Shown here one piece after another: positions 25,521-37,429 of a stretch of DNA of 64,000 nt. How positions within the stretch are numbered: position 1 is the stretch's first letter; every line of letters starts with the position of its first letter. Both the position numbers and the translations under genes were made by a program. The stretch comes from Dioscorea cayenensis subsp. rotundata (lineage: Eukaryota > Streptophyta > Magnoliopsida > Dioscoreales > Dioscoreaceae), in assembly GCF_009730915.1 (NCBI RefSeq), contig NC_052489.1, positions 24,173,916 to 24,237,915 of the forward strand. Direction: 5' to 3'. The notes beneath the pieces are model-generated. The model worked only from the letters and a program-made list of their open reading frames with translations. It did not search any database and had not been told where the DNA came from.

Positions 25521-27279
25521 TTAAGCTTCCAGCCTCTCAGGTTCCTCAATGATGGTTTTGGTGGGTTTTGCCAAAAGATCTGTGAACTCTTGGAAGGGAG
25601 ACCTGGTAAAGCGAGTCTCAGTCCAAAGGTCAGGTGTCAGGAAGCCGTAGGTCTTCATTAGACAGTCAAATGTAGCCTGCAAAGAAAATAGATTAAAATT
25701 GTTATGGCAAAGGTGAAAGAATACCAAACAAGGCTGAAGCAGTGTCAGGTTTAGATAAGACGATGTTGCACATCAAACGAAATAAGTAAAGATCAGATTA
25801 AAAATAATATAAGGAAATATAAAGAATAGGCTGCGAGCTAAATGAAATCAACTTCAAAATTTGCATTTTGGTCCAGTGAAAAAATATTTATTGTAAGAAA
25901 ACTGCAGTAGACTACACTAGTGCAAGATCAATAACACATACAATGTGGCTAATATGGCTACCACAATGGTAGACCACTGCTTTTTGTTTGTTCTTAACAA
26001 AATCCAGACTTCGATGTAAACTATTATAAAACAAGGAAATGGTGTGAAAATTAATAATAATCATAACCAGACAAACACCTCATGGTATCACTTACTTGCA
26101 GATGATATTGACTGTCACACAAAATAAAGGTAAATAACATGTCCTTTTTTTTCATGCACAGCTAAAATTTCAGATCTCGGTAATGCACTAAAACAAGACT
26201 CACTGAAGGGTATTATTATAAAAAATTTCACAGAGGTCAAATCCACAAGGACATCATCTTTCAATATGAATGTCAGAAAATCCAATTCAATTTCATTAAC
26301 ATACTACACTACATAAACAGCAAGAGAAAGAACAATCAAACGCAAGAAAGAGAACACAAGGCCTGATTAGATATAAAAAAAAAAAAACCATGCATCCACG
26401 TAGACAAACCTAACATAACCTCATGTGTAAATAACTAAACTAAAATAGAGGACAATAAATCATTAAGATAGTGAACCTACTGGGAGCAAAAGATGCAAGG
26501 TCAAAAACCTACAAAGTATATGCTACTGATAAGCTGTCTTGCAGAACTAATCAAACACACCTTCAACCAACAAATTACACAACTAATATACTACAAAACC
26601 ACACATATGAGAATCCAAACTGGAATAATGAGTCAAGACAAGACATTAACCCCATAAAACTAGAATTCAGCCGAACCTCAAATGATCAAGACAGTAAAAT
26701 AAGTTCATTCAACCTCTACAGGAGATTACAACCCACACATGTAATAAGATGCATAAAACATCAACATTGACACAATCAAAGCCAAAAAAAATTCATCTAA
26801 CTTACTTACCATATTCTCGAGAATCACAGGTAATCAATGAAATCATAAAACAAATAAAATAACAATAAAATCACGAACTACTGCAAAGAATGGAAGCTAG
26901 AATCAAATACCTTAACAAAGTTGCCAAGGGTCTTGGTAGAGCCACGGATGAAGTGAAGACATCCTCAATGCCAGCGAATTGCAACAGCTTCTTCGGAACC
27001 CTAGCAGCAACAATCCCAGAACCACGAGGCGCCGGTACCAAACGAACAGTGACCGAGCCACACTTACCAGTCACCTTGCACGGCACGGTGTGCGGCAATC
27101 CAATCTTATTTCCCCAATATCCCCTCCTGACAGGAACTACAGACAGCTTCGCCAGTATGATCGCGCCACGGATCGCGGTAGCTACTTCCTTAGCGCACTT
27201 GACGCCAAGGCCGACGTGCCCATTGCTATCACCGACGACGACGAAGGCCTTGAAGCGGGTGCGCTGCCCGGCGCGAGTC

Positions 27280-27311
<32 letters not shown>

Positions 27312-27578
27312 ATCCTTGAGGCCAGATCCGGGGCCTCCGATGAGAGTTTCGATGATCTGGTGCTCTTTCACTGGGAGAGAGTGAAGGTAGATCTGCTCCA
27401 AGCTCTTGATCTTTCCTTCTTTGACAAGGCGGCCAAGCTTGGTAACAGGAACCCACTTCTCCTCCTCCTCACGACGTCCACCACCCCGGCGCCCGCCTCG
27501 GCGGTCGCCACGGCCTCTATCGCCACGACCACGGCCAAAGCCGCGCCCAAAACCTCCACGTTCTCCTCTCTCCGCCAT
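25521..27578 (-). CDS. RPS2: 40S ribosomal protein S2 (uS5), one base short of the family frame
   Basis: S2 lines the mRNA entry and decoding side of the small subunit. Exon 1 is 26911-27578 and exon 2 is 25521-25676, with a 1.2-kb intron. The N-terminal Arg/Gly-rich tail ([18 protein letters not shown]), the S5 double-stranded-RNA-type fold ([23 protein letters not shown]), [13 protein letters not shown] and [20 protein letters not shown] are all present. Exon 2 gives the standard end, with [17 protein letters not shown] and a short tail. Near 26945-26950 the frame slips: family proteins read [15 protein letters not shown] across this spot, and here one C of a CCC run (one G on the plus strand) is missing, so the literal frame ends a few codons into exon 2. 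Splice sites and everything else are well kept. A sequencing or assembly slip is more likely than decay, but a recent null copy of a multicopy gene is possible. Confidence 0.9.
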
Positions 27579-27800
27579 GGCTAAAGATTGAGAGAATTCT
27601 CACTAGGGTTTCCGGAAGGAGAAGGTGAGAAATGGCGGCGACCGGATTGGTTAAAGAACAAGCGAGCAAGAAGAGACAAGATTTATAGTAGTAATGTTAG
27701 GGTTAGTATTGAGAATGGACATGGGCCTGGGCTTCGGCCAAGGCCACTTGAATTATTTTTGGGCTGTTTGGGTAAGGATATGATGCAATGTTTTTTTTTT

Positions 27801-27990
27801 GGAAATTGTCAAAAAAAAACCCTGTAAGTTTGTAATATTGCCAAAAACACCCTATTAGTTTTATAATCCCTAAAAACCCCTTCTTTTTAAACTTTATATT
27901 TTTCAAACCCCCAAAGCATGTAACGAATGTCAACGGAGTGATTTTTAAATTTTATGGACGAAAATGCCCTTGCATGGGGAGTAGTGGCTG
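27801..27990 (+). repeat. Left terminal repeat of the Mutator-like element
   Basis: This matches the complement of 37200-37387 in order and content (GGAAA start, AAAAACCCC blocks, a GTTA/GTCAACGG block, then AAAATGCCCTTG), but with many changes. No gene lies in it. Confidence 0.65.
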
Positions 27991-28726
27991 CAGCCATTTC
28001 GGCGAGTTGAGAGGAAGTGGGGGGGTTTTCCGTAGAGTAACCCCAAGAGACGAATTTACTGGAGCCGTTTATTTGTTTTTCTCAACTCGCGTCTTCAGCT
28101 TTTCCATTTCCGAAGCTGTCTCCGAAGTTGTCTCTACCGGCGAAGCCTCTGTAATTGCAGCTTTTCCCTTTCCACCGGTATCTCGAAGAAGAAGTCCCGC
28201 GCAAGTAGTTGGCATTTCATCAGTTTGCAATCTAAGGTATTGAGTATGATTTTATGTTACTGAGTTGTTACAAAGAAAGATTTTTCGGTTTTGTTTTGTG
28301 CTCCTGTTTTTGTTGGAAGATATTGAACTCTGCAGGGGGATTTCTCGGCTGGGTTTTGTTAGTTTGCAGGGCAATTTCTCGGCTAGGGTTTTGTTTTGTT
28401 TTGCATGTTCGTCTGTATACACTATCAAAATAATTTTTTCGATTGTTACGATTTGTGTAATATTTATAATGTACATTTCCCCTTTCGTTTGATATGATTG
28501 CAGTTTTACAAATGAGGTTTACGTTTAAGAAATGAGATCTTACAGTTTAAATTTTGTTGTCTCTGTTTCAATATTGTCGTCTCTTTTTAATACACTGGGT
28601 CTCTGTTTAACAATTGATATCTTTGTTTAATAAATGAGAGGTTACCGTTTAAAACCTTATATTTCCGCTTAAACATTTGTGAATACTGAAAATTGAATGT
28701 GTTGTTATTGTCGCAGGCTTGTGATT

Positions 28727-31356
28727 ATGGCGGTCAACCTAGTTAATGGGCGATGCTATTTGACACCGGTAGTGGAGACCTTAGCTGAATTGAAAGATAA
28801 CATGACCCCTCGACACTGGGAGATCATCAGAAGGACACCGTTTGCGGCGTTCATTTGAGTGGAAGCTATATACCAAGAGAGGGCCCTTCTTGATTCTCTA
28901 TTGCAAAGATGCGATGGTCGAACCAATAAATTCGAGGATCGGGGAAAAGGCTGGCTGAGTTTCGAGGCCTCAAGATGTGGCCAGCGTTCTTGAGTCTAGC
29001 GTTGCGATGGCGGCCTTGATCGTCTTTCGAAGAAGAAAACCCGGTCGGCGTTCGAAGGGAGATATTTATCAAAAACCCTACGAGAGACACGGAGACTCTA
29101 TCAAAGGGCACTCTTGTGCAGCGTATTCGACGAGAGGAAGAAGAAGATAATTTTTGTCAAACTCGATGGTGTACCTCGTGGGATGCGATCCTTTTCCCAA
29201 AATACATCATGCTCGGTTCGAGCCCGGATCGTTGATTATGTCGATGATCTACCCGCCATGGGGCGATACGCGTAGGCGCGAGCGACGCATGAGTGGCTTA
29301 TGGAGGACATTCCACAGCGACCGCTCGAGTGCAGAGATAGATGCTGTGGGAAGAAGACCCAACCACGGGGGTATATTAAGGGTTGCTTTCGGTCGCGCTT
29401 AACGTCCGGTTTTATGAGTGGCCGGAGCAGGGGAAGAAAGTCTGTTTCAGTAAGATCCCAAGGATGCTGTGCTACGGTGAAAGTACTTACCGGAAGCAAG
29501 CGACGGTAGAAACCAGCTTGTTATCGCTCGATGGAAAAAATGTAATAAATCATGGACAATGTTTAACAGAAGTCTTTAATGTTTAAACATATTATTTAGC
29601 GTTTAATAGAAGGGGCGTTCACGATCATTGCGCAGTCCCTCAAAGAACTGAGCACTGGGTCGAGCAGGCGTCGGGATTTGGCGAGCGGCGACATCATCGA
29701 GGTGCCCATTCCAAAAGCAGCCACATTCGAAGAGACTTGCGAAAAAGAGGAGAACAATCGCCTCTGTCTCCATCGCCGGTGACGATGAAACAATAGCAAC
29801 ACCATCGGGTCGATCTCTATTCTTGAGTCTGTCGCCGTTGATAACAAGAGATCGTTAACTCTCTTGTTAACGAAATCCCTGACCCGGTGGAACCGGTTGC
29901 CGAGAGTGTGGCATCAAAGATGGACACAATCCCTGAAGAACAAGAACAAGCTAAGGGTTTGTCTCTCGATGATGCTGTTGCCATGGCCATGGTTGAAAAG
30001 ATCGTTGAATCTGTTGCTGTGGCCGTGGCCGTGGCCGACAGTACCGCATCGAAGCAGGACACAATCCCACAACAACAAGAACCATGTAAGGATGTATCTG
30101 CGGTTGATGCTGTCGCCGTCGTCCCCGCATCGAAGCCAGACACAATCCCACAACAAGAACAACCATATAAGGATGTGTATGCGATTGATCTTTGTCGTCA
30201 GTCGTCCCGCATCGAAGGAAGATCTTCTCGGTCTTTGAACACCGTGAAGGCTCAGCGACGAGTGCCCCAGTGAACACCCGACCGAGCGAGCGAGAGAGAT
30301 GATCGAGGCCATTCAACAATGGGACGAGGCGGCTCGGAAAGCTTTTTATTCGAAGAAGAAAAAAATGGTTTGGCGGTCGCGTCTTAACAAATCTGAGCGA
30401 GGGAGTTGATAAGGATCTTCCTCAACTGCTCTATAGACAGGTAAGTTTAAAGTTTTTATGATATTGTTTAAAGTTGTTATGATAGTGTTTAAATGTTTAT
30501 ATATTATCATTTAATTTATGTATTTAACGTTTAAATATTTATAATATCATTTGAAAATTGCTTATATCATTTAAATATTTACAATATGGGCTAATTATAT
30601 CTGTTATCGTTTAACCTCGAAGACTGTCGTGTGGAAGAATGACCATTGTCGACCTCACACGGGACAAACTATACACTATGCTTGAGGGGAAGGAGATGGT
30701 CGCGAGATGATGTGATGGAGCAGCTTTCGTATGCATAATACAAAAAGTCATTGAGCAAAGTGCCATATCCTTACAAGAAGCGCCTCCATCACACGACCAG
30801 TCGTCGTTTATGTCAAACCAGGACGACGCACATGAAACAACTATGGCTATGATCGGGGATGTTGTGCGCAACCTGCATGAAGTTCAATTTGTCATCCTCC
30901 CAATAATCATGAATGGCCACTTCCATGTCGTTGTCCTTGACAATGATAAACAAGAATACATGCATTATTCTTCATGCGCGGGGTACAATAAAGACGCGTT
31001 GGACATGGTAAGTTCTTTAATTATGTCCGATTAATAGTGTTTGGTATTTAATCGATATTCTAATCTCAACTTGCATATGTCGACAGCTTAATCTATTCGA
31101 TAATTGTGTCAATATGGAGTTCGGTGAGTCGGCGACGGCAAAGTACCCACTCGTACACGACATGAAAACCCCACGCCAAAAACAAGGAAGCATCGATTGC
31201 GCCGTCTACGTCATGCGGTTTATCGAGCAATTAATTTGGGGTGAGAAGCTACGGCTACCGCAGACAGACGTTCCTTACCTTAGATTAAAGTATGTTTCCC
31301 GCATACTTAAGGAGGGGAGGGCAGCCGGCGTCCATGAGAAAGGGGGTTCGTCATAA
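28727..31356 (+). pseudogene. Ulp1-type (C48) cysteine protease gene of the MULE, decayed
   Basis: The N-terminal part (28727-29550) starts at ATG 28727 and reads RHWEIIRRTPFAAFI, then has a stop. Further on, in shifted frames, it carries pieces of the plant-mobile-type domain known from these proteins (YVDDLPAMGRYA in one frame and CFSKIPRMLCYGESTYRKQ in another). A repetitive middle (29880-30200) encodes DTIPQQQEP-like units. The protease domain is at 30810-31007 and 31087-31356, joined by a good GT-AG intron. The histidine lies in GHFHVVVLD, and the active-site cysteine block is QGSIDCAVYVMRFIEQL with Cys kept. Where Ulp1 enzymes usually have YDS (the aspartate), this copy reads YMHYSS, so the triad looks incomplete. 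At least three frame breaks lie upstream of the protease exons. Confidence 0.75.
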
Positions 31357-31789
31357 GCAGGTTAAATTTTGTTTTCGAAGAACATGACTTGTATATGTCA
31401 ATCTAAATTTTGTTTTCGAATGTAAACCAGGACAAATTCAATTCATTGTTTTTGTTTTCGAAGAACATGACTTATGTATCTCAATGTAAATTTTGTTTGT
31501 TTTCAATTGTAAAGCAGGTTAAATTCCATTCAATTTCATTTCATTGTTTAATTTACGTTCTCATTGTTTATATTTCAGTTTCATTGTTTAAATGTACCAT
31601 ATATCGTTTAAATATCAGTTTGAAATATTTAAAATTACAGTTTCTCCGTTTAAAATAACACTGTCTCTGTTTAAATAAATGCGTTCACTGTAAATAATAA
31701 GACTTTAAATATGGAAAGTTGCCAATCAATTCAGACTGTTTCTCTTTAGAAGTCGGCTTATTTACAATGCCTAGTCGGCGACAGTTTCA

Positions 31790-34283
31790 TTGCAAGATCT
31801 ACGATTGTGACCGGATCCATGGCAGCGGCTGCAATGTAACTCGCGGACATCAAACGCTTGCGACTCGATCCTTTTTCGTCTAGGACGCCTAGGCTGCCTT
31901 CTCGTCACAGGCGGTCACAAACGAAGCTCACGATTTCCGTCTGAAGGCTTGTCATCGTTGGGTATGGGAATATAGCTTCCTTATACGCCAGTTTATATTT
32001 GTCAACGATGAAGTAGCCACTAACAAATCGATGAACGTTGGTGTGCATGCGCATTATTGCGGTATGAGCGTGTTCTGAAGAAACCATAAACTTGCCACCT
32101 GCCGACATGAACAAGTTCGATGGCAAGATCTACTGAGTTCTTCGTGCCTGGTCGATCGCCCGTAGCGATCATCGACACAACAACCAACACGAAGATTTCG
32201 GCTATCCTCGACAATTATCTCTATCTTCGAATGTATGTCTGGGCATAAGTAGGTCTCCCATTTGTTCGCTTGTTTACGGCGGTTACATAACATGCGAATC
32301 AACTTGAACCTGGCAAATAAGGTTAAACAAAGACAGCGATTGTTAAATAATTGGTAAACTTTTTTAAACAGTAAGGTAAATATTTAAACAATTAAATTAA
32401 TATTTAAAGACAGAAAATTGTAATTAAACAAATATGGAAATTTTGAAAGGTTAAAACTAAATGTTAAGTGAAAATTAACATTCGCAGACCTTATGGAGTC
32501 GACCATTTTTCAGTCGCGGTAAAATGACGAGCTTCTTTGATCCAAGCATTGAACGACTCCGCGACATTTGAATACATCTCACCCCAGCGATCACCTCCGA
32601 GCGAGATAATTCGACCAATATGCCATATCCGATTTATTAATCAACCGGTGATGGGCTTGGGTGATGTGCCTGCCGAGTTCATTCACGGTATCATCGAATT
32701 CTTTAGCCGTGGATGCCCACGCAATGCGAAAAGCATATAGACCCGACACTCCTCCCTCAATGTCTTCCCAAGTCGACATTGGCTTTCATGAAAATTGGCC
32801 TCCAAATGTCGAAGGCGGTATGCATGTGGCGAAGAAGGGAAGACTCTCGCAATTGCGTTCACAAGGCCCTTGGACCTGTCCGACACGAAGGTAATTATCT
32901 CATTATAATCTCATTCCTCATATAAAGCATCGCCTAACTTGGATATGAACCAAGTCAATTAGGCGTCGGTCTCGTTGTCGACTATACCGAAGGCGGCGTG
33001 GAAAAAAACTATTGTTTCCATCTTTCCCTCGTGGCCCGATGAGAGTACCCGATACTTTCCAAGGAGGTGGGTACCATCGAGAAACATGACCGACAAGCAC
33101 TCTTGAATCCCACAATACACTGCTACGAAAGAAAGAATGCACGTTTAAAACGATCACCGTCTCTTTCCACGATCACAACGCTGCCGGGGTTTGTCTCAGC
33201 CACCTTATCCACATACCAAAGCAACAAGTCGTAGCTGGAGATGTCACTGCCGTCGAGGACCACCCGGGCATGCTCTTTTCCTAATCAAGCCTGTTTGTAT
33301 GGTATGTGGACACCATGTTCCCGCAACATGTCCTTCTGAATGTCGATGGCCATGTCATGAGGGCGGTCCCTGAGCTTCAGAATCACTCGATGCGCTTACC
33401 CATTTTTTGGGACGCTTTCGGATGTGGCCGAACCTATTCCACCACCGCAAGTGTGTGAAGTGTTGATTGTCTTGATTTTTGAAAGTATTTTTTTATTATA
33501 CTATTTTTGATGCGTGAAGGCGCATGATGACAACCATCGGCAGCATTCCACGATCGCTAATGTTTTTCGTTCTTTATGAATTTGAAGTCAAAATTCCGCT
33601 TGATTACAAAATTTTGAAGTACGTCCCTGAAATATTCAACACCGTCAAAACATTGTCCGATATCCAACGCAACGACGCAGAATGATCGGCGAGGAAGGAA
33701 GACATCCCACACCGTCGAGGGCCACTATGGGGTTGAGCAGGGAGGCGCTGCAGAATCGAATTCTTGCCCGACACTTCATTTTAAATGAAAAGGTCGATAT
33801 TTTTAAACAAAGACTAGAGTGTAGCGATAAAGTAAATATTTAAAGCGTTAAATTAAATAGTTAAAGCGGTGACCAATTAACTTAAATGAATAGTACAAGA
33901 ATTTAACCCGATGAGTCGATATACTTAAACAATAATGAACCTATACTATCGCGATAAAATAAAAGAGAAAGAACTTACAACGAGAAAAACTCGTTCTCAT
34001 TAGGATTCGACAATGGCACATTGTCTGTCTCGACAACAAGATCAAATACATCGCATTTGAAGATGGAGTGCACGTGACACATCCGCTGGAAGTCAACATC
34101 GTTTTCTATTGGACAAACCGTTTTATATCCATCGGGTGTGATAAACTTCACCCTGACAAGGAAAACTTCGAGACCCCATCGCTCACATATCTCAGCTAAC
34201 ACCAACTCCCAAGAAGTCTGAGCCGTGAACATTAGCACTCTTCTTTCCCCGTTGTATCTAGCAATACCACAAAAACTCTCCAT
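31790..34283 (-). pseudogene. MURA-type transposase of the MULE, decayed
   Basis: Read on the minus strand, the first exon (from ATG 34283 to about 33978, with a GTAAGT donor) encodes the PB1-like N-terminal domain (MESFCGIARYNGERR, then VDFQRMCHVH). The DDE-type core follows in pieces: LVVWYVDKV-like and VLDGSDISSYDLL at about 33300-33150, then ITFVSDRSKGLVNAI and YRLRHLEANFHE (about 32900-32780), then YSNVAESFNAWIKEARH near 32580. A zinc-finger SWIM-like end (KFMVSSEHAHTAIMRMH, then FVSGYF) lies at about 32110-31950. Several stops and frame changes separate the pieces, so no intact enzyme is encoded. Together with the terminal repeats this places the element in the Mutator superfamily. Confidence 0.75.
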
Positions 34284-35350
34284 AATATATCGGCCGAAAA
34301 CCAAATCGTACAAACCAAATGAAAAGAAGAACAAGAAGAAGAAGAAGAAGAAGAAAAAGAAGATGTAAAGAACAAACAACAATCAAAAAGGCAAACAAAA
34401 AAGTGCACAATGTATGCATAGAGGTTAGATTAGACGTGATGTGATTGGGCGGTATTTTTCCCTCCATCCCAAGGGCAAAAAAGAAAATATATGTCACTGT
34501 CGCGAGGAAGCTATAATGTCATCGCTCGAAGGAAAGTTCTCACCTTATCATGAGTCTCTGCTTAAACGTCAACATTTTTATGTTTAAACCGATACATATA
34601 GTGTTTAAACTAACGGTTAACTGTTTAAATATATTCTATATCATTTAAATAATATGCAAACCGTTTAAATATAGTGATTTAACTGTTTTAAAATATATGT
34701 CAGTGTTTAAATTTAATGCTTTCACTGACATGGCGTTGAAAATGGATACATCCTGGGTCACTGTTTAAACATCTTTATGTATTTGCTTAAACATCGTTGT
34801 CATTGTTTAAAGATTAAATCGATTATTGTTTAACTTTTTGTTTTGTTTACAATGCCCTTTTTTGTTTCTCAAATTTTATATGTCTCTGTTTAAATTTCAC
34901 AAGTTATCACAAGTTGACACTCAAATAATTTTGTTTGTTTAAACGTTTACAATGGAGAATCTGATTAAATATCAGAAGTTCACATTCAAATAAGCTTGTT
35001 TCATTTAAAATAAAACATTTACAACGTCTTCTCCGACCTTGGACACTCGCGAGTCGACCCTCGTTCGTCTATTAAGATTTCGGTTTGACTCACCAAATAT
35101 CTGTACATTCGAATGCTCACGGCGGTTGCATAACATGCGCATCAACTTGAACCTGCACAATGTAGAACGCAACACATTAAAAAAAGGTTAAGCAAACACA
35201 TTTATAAAAAGTCTAATAATCAATGTGTCATGGTCTGACTTAAGCGAAGATCCTGAGAGTTAAACAGAGAAAGTAATATTTGTACACTGACGGAAGGTTC
35301 TTAAATTGTAAGAACAATTCTCAAGTGATAAATATCAACTCCGTCTTAGA

Positions 35351-35590
35351 GGATGTTCCATGATCTTCCTCCTCTAGAGAATCCTCCGCAATCACACAAT
35401 AAGTGAAATCTTTCTTTTCTTACCCAAGTCGAAATTCCCGCTTAATTGCTTGCCCGTCATCCACCGCTGGAGAATCCTCTGCATTCAGGTAATTATGCGG
35501 GAATTTCGACTTGGGCAAGAAAACATATTTTAACTTGTTGCGTGATTACGGCTGATTGATTCTCAAGATGAGGAGGATCATGAGACATCC
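35351..35590. repeat. Long imperfect inverted repeat (arms about 96-100 bp)
   Basis: The left arm (35351-35446) and right arm (35491-35590) are complementary over their length at roughly four in five positions, with a 44-base loop. A 19-bp perfect core, CCCAAGTCGAAATTCCCGC, occurs at 35423-35441 with its complement at 35497-35515. It lies inside the MULE and abuts the nested MITE, which starts five bases after the right arm. Confidence 0.8.
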
Positions 35591-35595
35591 TTTAA

Positions 35596-36402
35596 GGTAG
35601 TGTTTGGATAGTGGGATATAATATTCCATGGATGGAAGATATCCATGAATGAAATATCCATGGATGGGAATATCTATGTTTAAGTGTTTGGTTGGAGGGA
35701 TTTAATAGTAAGGAATATGAATAAAGATTGTTTAGTGTTTGGTTAGAGGGATAACGATTTGTAAATATTTGGATATTCATTTTTAAGTATGTATTTGATT
35801 TAAATAACGGATATTAATAGATAATTTTTTTATTTATTTAGCATGAAATATTTTTAATGGATTATTAATGAATAACATAATAAACGAAAACTATTATGAA
35901 TACCTAGAAACTGTAGCGAATAACCAAGAGGTTAAAAACTAAGAATGTATTTTCAAATTATCATTAAAAAATATTTTAAAATTATTTAATTTAATTTAAT
36001 TAATGGATGATATTTTTAATTTTTTAAATTTAAATATTTTAGGAAGTAATTAATTTTTTAAATAGCAAATAATTAATAAAAATATATTTTATTTATTTAG
36101 TTTAAATTATTTTAATAGATTATTAATGAATAACATATTTATTTATTATTTAATTTAATTTTTTTAGTTGAAGTTAATTAGTTTAAAATATTTAGAGAGA
36201 TAGAAATGGATGAGAGAAAGAGAGAGAAAAAGGGATGAGATGGTGGGATGAGTGGCATCCCACCAAGGTGGGATGGCATCCCATTTTCAGGGATGGGGGA
36301 CATCCCCATCCAGCCCCATCCAGGAAACCAAACACCTGGATGGGGCTGTAGCCCTGGATATCCCATCCCTATCCTGGGATATCCAGGGCACCAAACACTA
36401 CC
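35596..36402. mobile_element. PIF/Harbinger-type MITE nested in the MULE
   Basis: The termini are GGTAGTGTTTGG and its complement, flanked by TAA on both sides (35593-35595 and 36403-36405). The 3-bp TWA duplication is the PIF/Harbinger size. The ends hold ATATCC/GGATAT-rich repeats that extend the inverted repeat, and the centre is AT-rich. No transposase frame is seen in its 807 bp. Confidence 0.8.
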
Positions 36403-36854
36403 TAAGATGAGGAGGATGATGATGAGGACGACGAGGAGTGGTTGTCCATGGGAAGGGTTATTCCTCGTCATTTATGGTGTGAAGTCCACAAGCAGGTTGA
36501 CGCTTCATATCCGAGAAAAAAAGAAAACGCACAGTGGACCGAGATTGACTGATCACAACAAACGGATGTTCAGATATTTATGTCACCGTGCACAAGAATT
36601 AATGCCGTCATTATTTTTATGCACGGGATACCATAACCTTGCCACCTGCCACCTGCCACCTGCCAACACTTAAGTTCAAACGAAAAAGATCAATATTTTA
36701 CGCATAGACGTTGAGAATTTACACATTAATATGAATAGTTAAACAGGTAAAGACAAAGTTAAACGGAGACGACAAATATTAAACAGCTATGTATTATATT
36801 TAAACAGAGAATAGCAAAGAGTTAAACAGTATATAGAGTTAAACAGAAAATATA

Positions 36855-37240
36855 GCAAAGATGGAGTGCACTTGACCAATCCTATGGAAATCAACTTCAT
36901 TTTCTGTTGGAGAAACCGATTTATATATTTCGGGTATGATAAACTTCACACAGACTCGTTTCCTGAAATAAATTTACATCTATCATTACCACAAAAACCC
37001 TCCAAAATAAACACCCGCAGAATGATCAAAATGATAGCAACGAAGAGATTCTCACCGTATTACGAAACCGGCAGAACTGAAGTCGAACAAACCAAATGAG
37101 GAGAAATGAGGAGAAGAACAAGATGTAATGCAACTTCTAGACATTGTCTATCAGAAACCAATCAGAAAGCCCTTGAAAAGGTTGGATATGATGTGATTTG
37201 GCGCTTTTTTTTCCCACCATTTTCAAGGGCAAAAATGGGA
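36855..37240 (-). repeat. Second, diverged copy of the transposase 5' region
   Basis: Base order here parallels 34060-34490. Shared blocks include GATGGAGTGCAC, TTCT(A/G)TTGGA(C/G)AAACCG, GATAAACTTCAC, ATTACCACAAAAACCCTCCA-like, AACAAACCAAATGA, GATGTGATT(G)GG and AAGGGCAAAAA. The 34.1-34.5-kb copy therefore also ends in the subterminal block that lies next to the right terminal repeat. A shorter match links 35108-35150 to 32275-32310 (ACATGCG-AATCAACTTGAACCTG). The piece has no usable frame. Confidence 0.75.
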
Positions 37241-37387
37241 TTTCACAACATGGACCTATTTCAAGTGAACGGTAGGGGGTAAAAGGGAAGTTTAACACTA
37301 ACGGAAGGGCTGTCCGGGGTGTGTAAAAGTAGGAGGGGGTTTTTGGGAAGTTTTGAAAATAACGATGGGTGAACAGTAATTTTCCCA
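37200..37387 (-). repeat. Right terminal repeat of the Mutator-like element
   Basis: On the minus strand it starts TGGGAAAATTAC and runs through CCCAAAAACCCCCTCC and CCGTTAGTGTTAA to TTTTTGCCCTTG, in the same order as the left end. The following T run is part of the target duplication. Confidence 0.65.
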
Positions 37388-37429
37388 TGTTTTTTTTAAG
37401 TAAAATGATAAATGGATGGTTATAAAACC

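Larger units (their letters stand above)
27800..37387. mobile_element. Large Mutator-like element with Ulp1 protease and MURA genes
   Basis: This 9.6-kb element begins with GGAAATTGTC and ends with the complement of TGGGAAAATTAC. Both ends continue for about 190 bases with related sequence (blocks such as AAAAACCCC and TTTTGCCCTTG). It sits in a T run; the flanks AATGTTTTTTT (left) and ATGTTTTTTTT (right) fit a 9-10-bp duplication, the Mutator size, though slippage blurs the exact edge. Inside are an Ulp1-like gene on the plus strand and a MURA-type transposase on the minus strand. This is the layout of known Ulp1-carrying plant MULEs (the Kaonashi type). Both genes are decayed. It also holds a second partial copy of the transposase 5' region, a hairpin and a nested PIF MITE. 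Confidence 0.8.

Noticed and set aside
26890-27591. Long plus-strand open frames over ribosomal protein S2 (164 and 201 codons)
   Set aside because: They are antisense shadows of the GC-rich S2 exon 1 and show no independent family features.
29864-30319. Several overlapping open frames of 108-132 codons on both strands
   Set aside because: They arise from the repetitive middle of the Ulp1-type gene; only the plus-strand frame with DTIPQQQEP-like units fits the element's gene.
31490-31680. Regular-looking GTTTAAA repeats considered as a CRISPR-like array
   Set aside because: Repeats are only 6-7 bases with irregular spacing, and the genome is that of a plant.
36178-36673. Open frames across the PIF MITE right end (97 and 141 codons)
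   Set aside because: They are produced by the GGGATG/CATCCC-rich terminal repeats of the MITE and run into MULE DNA.
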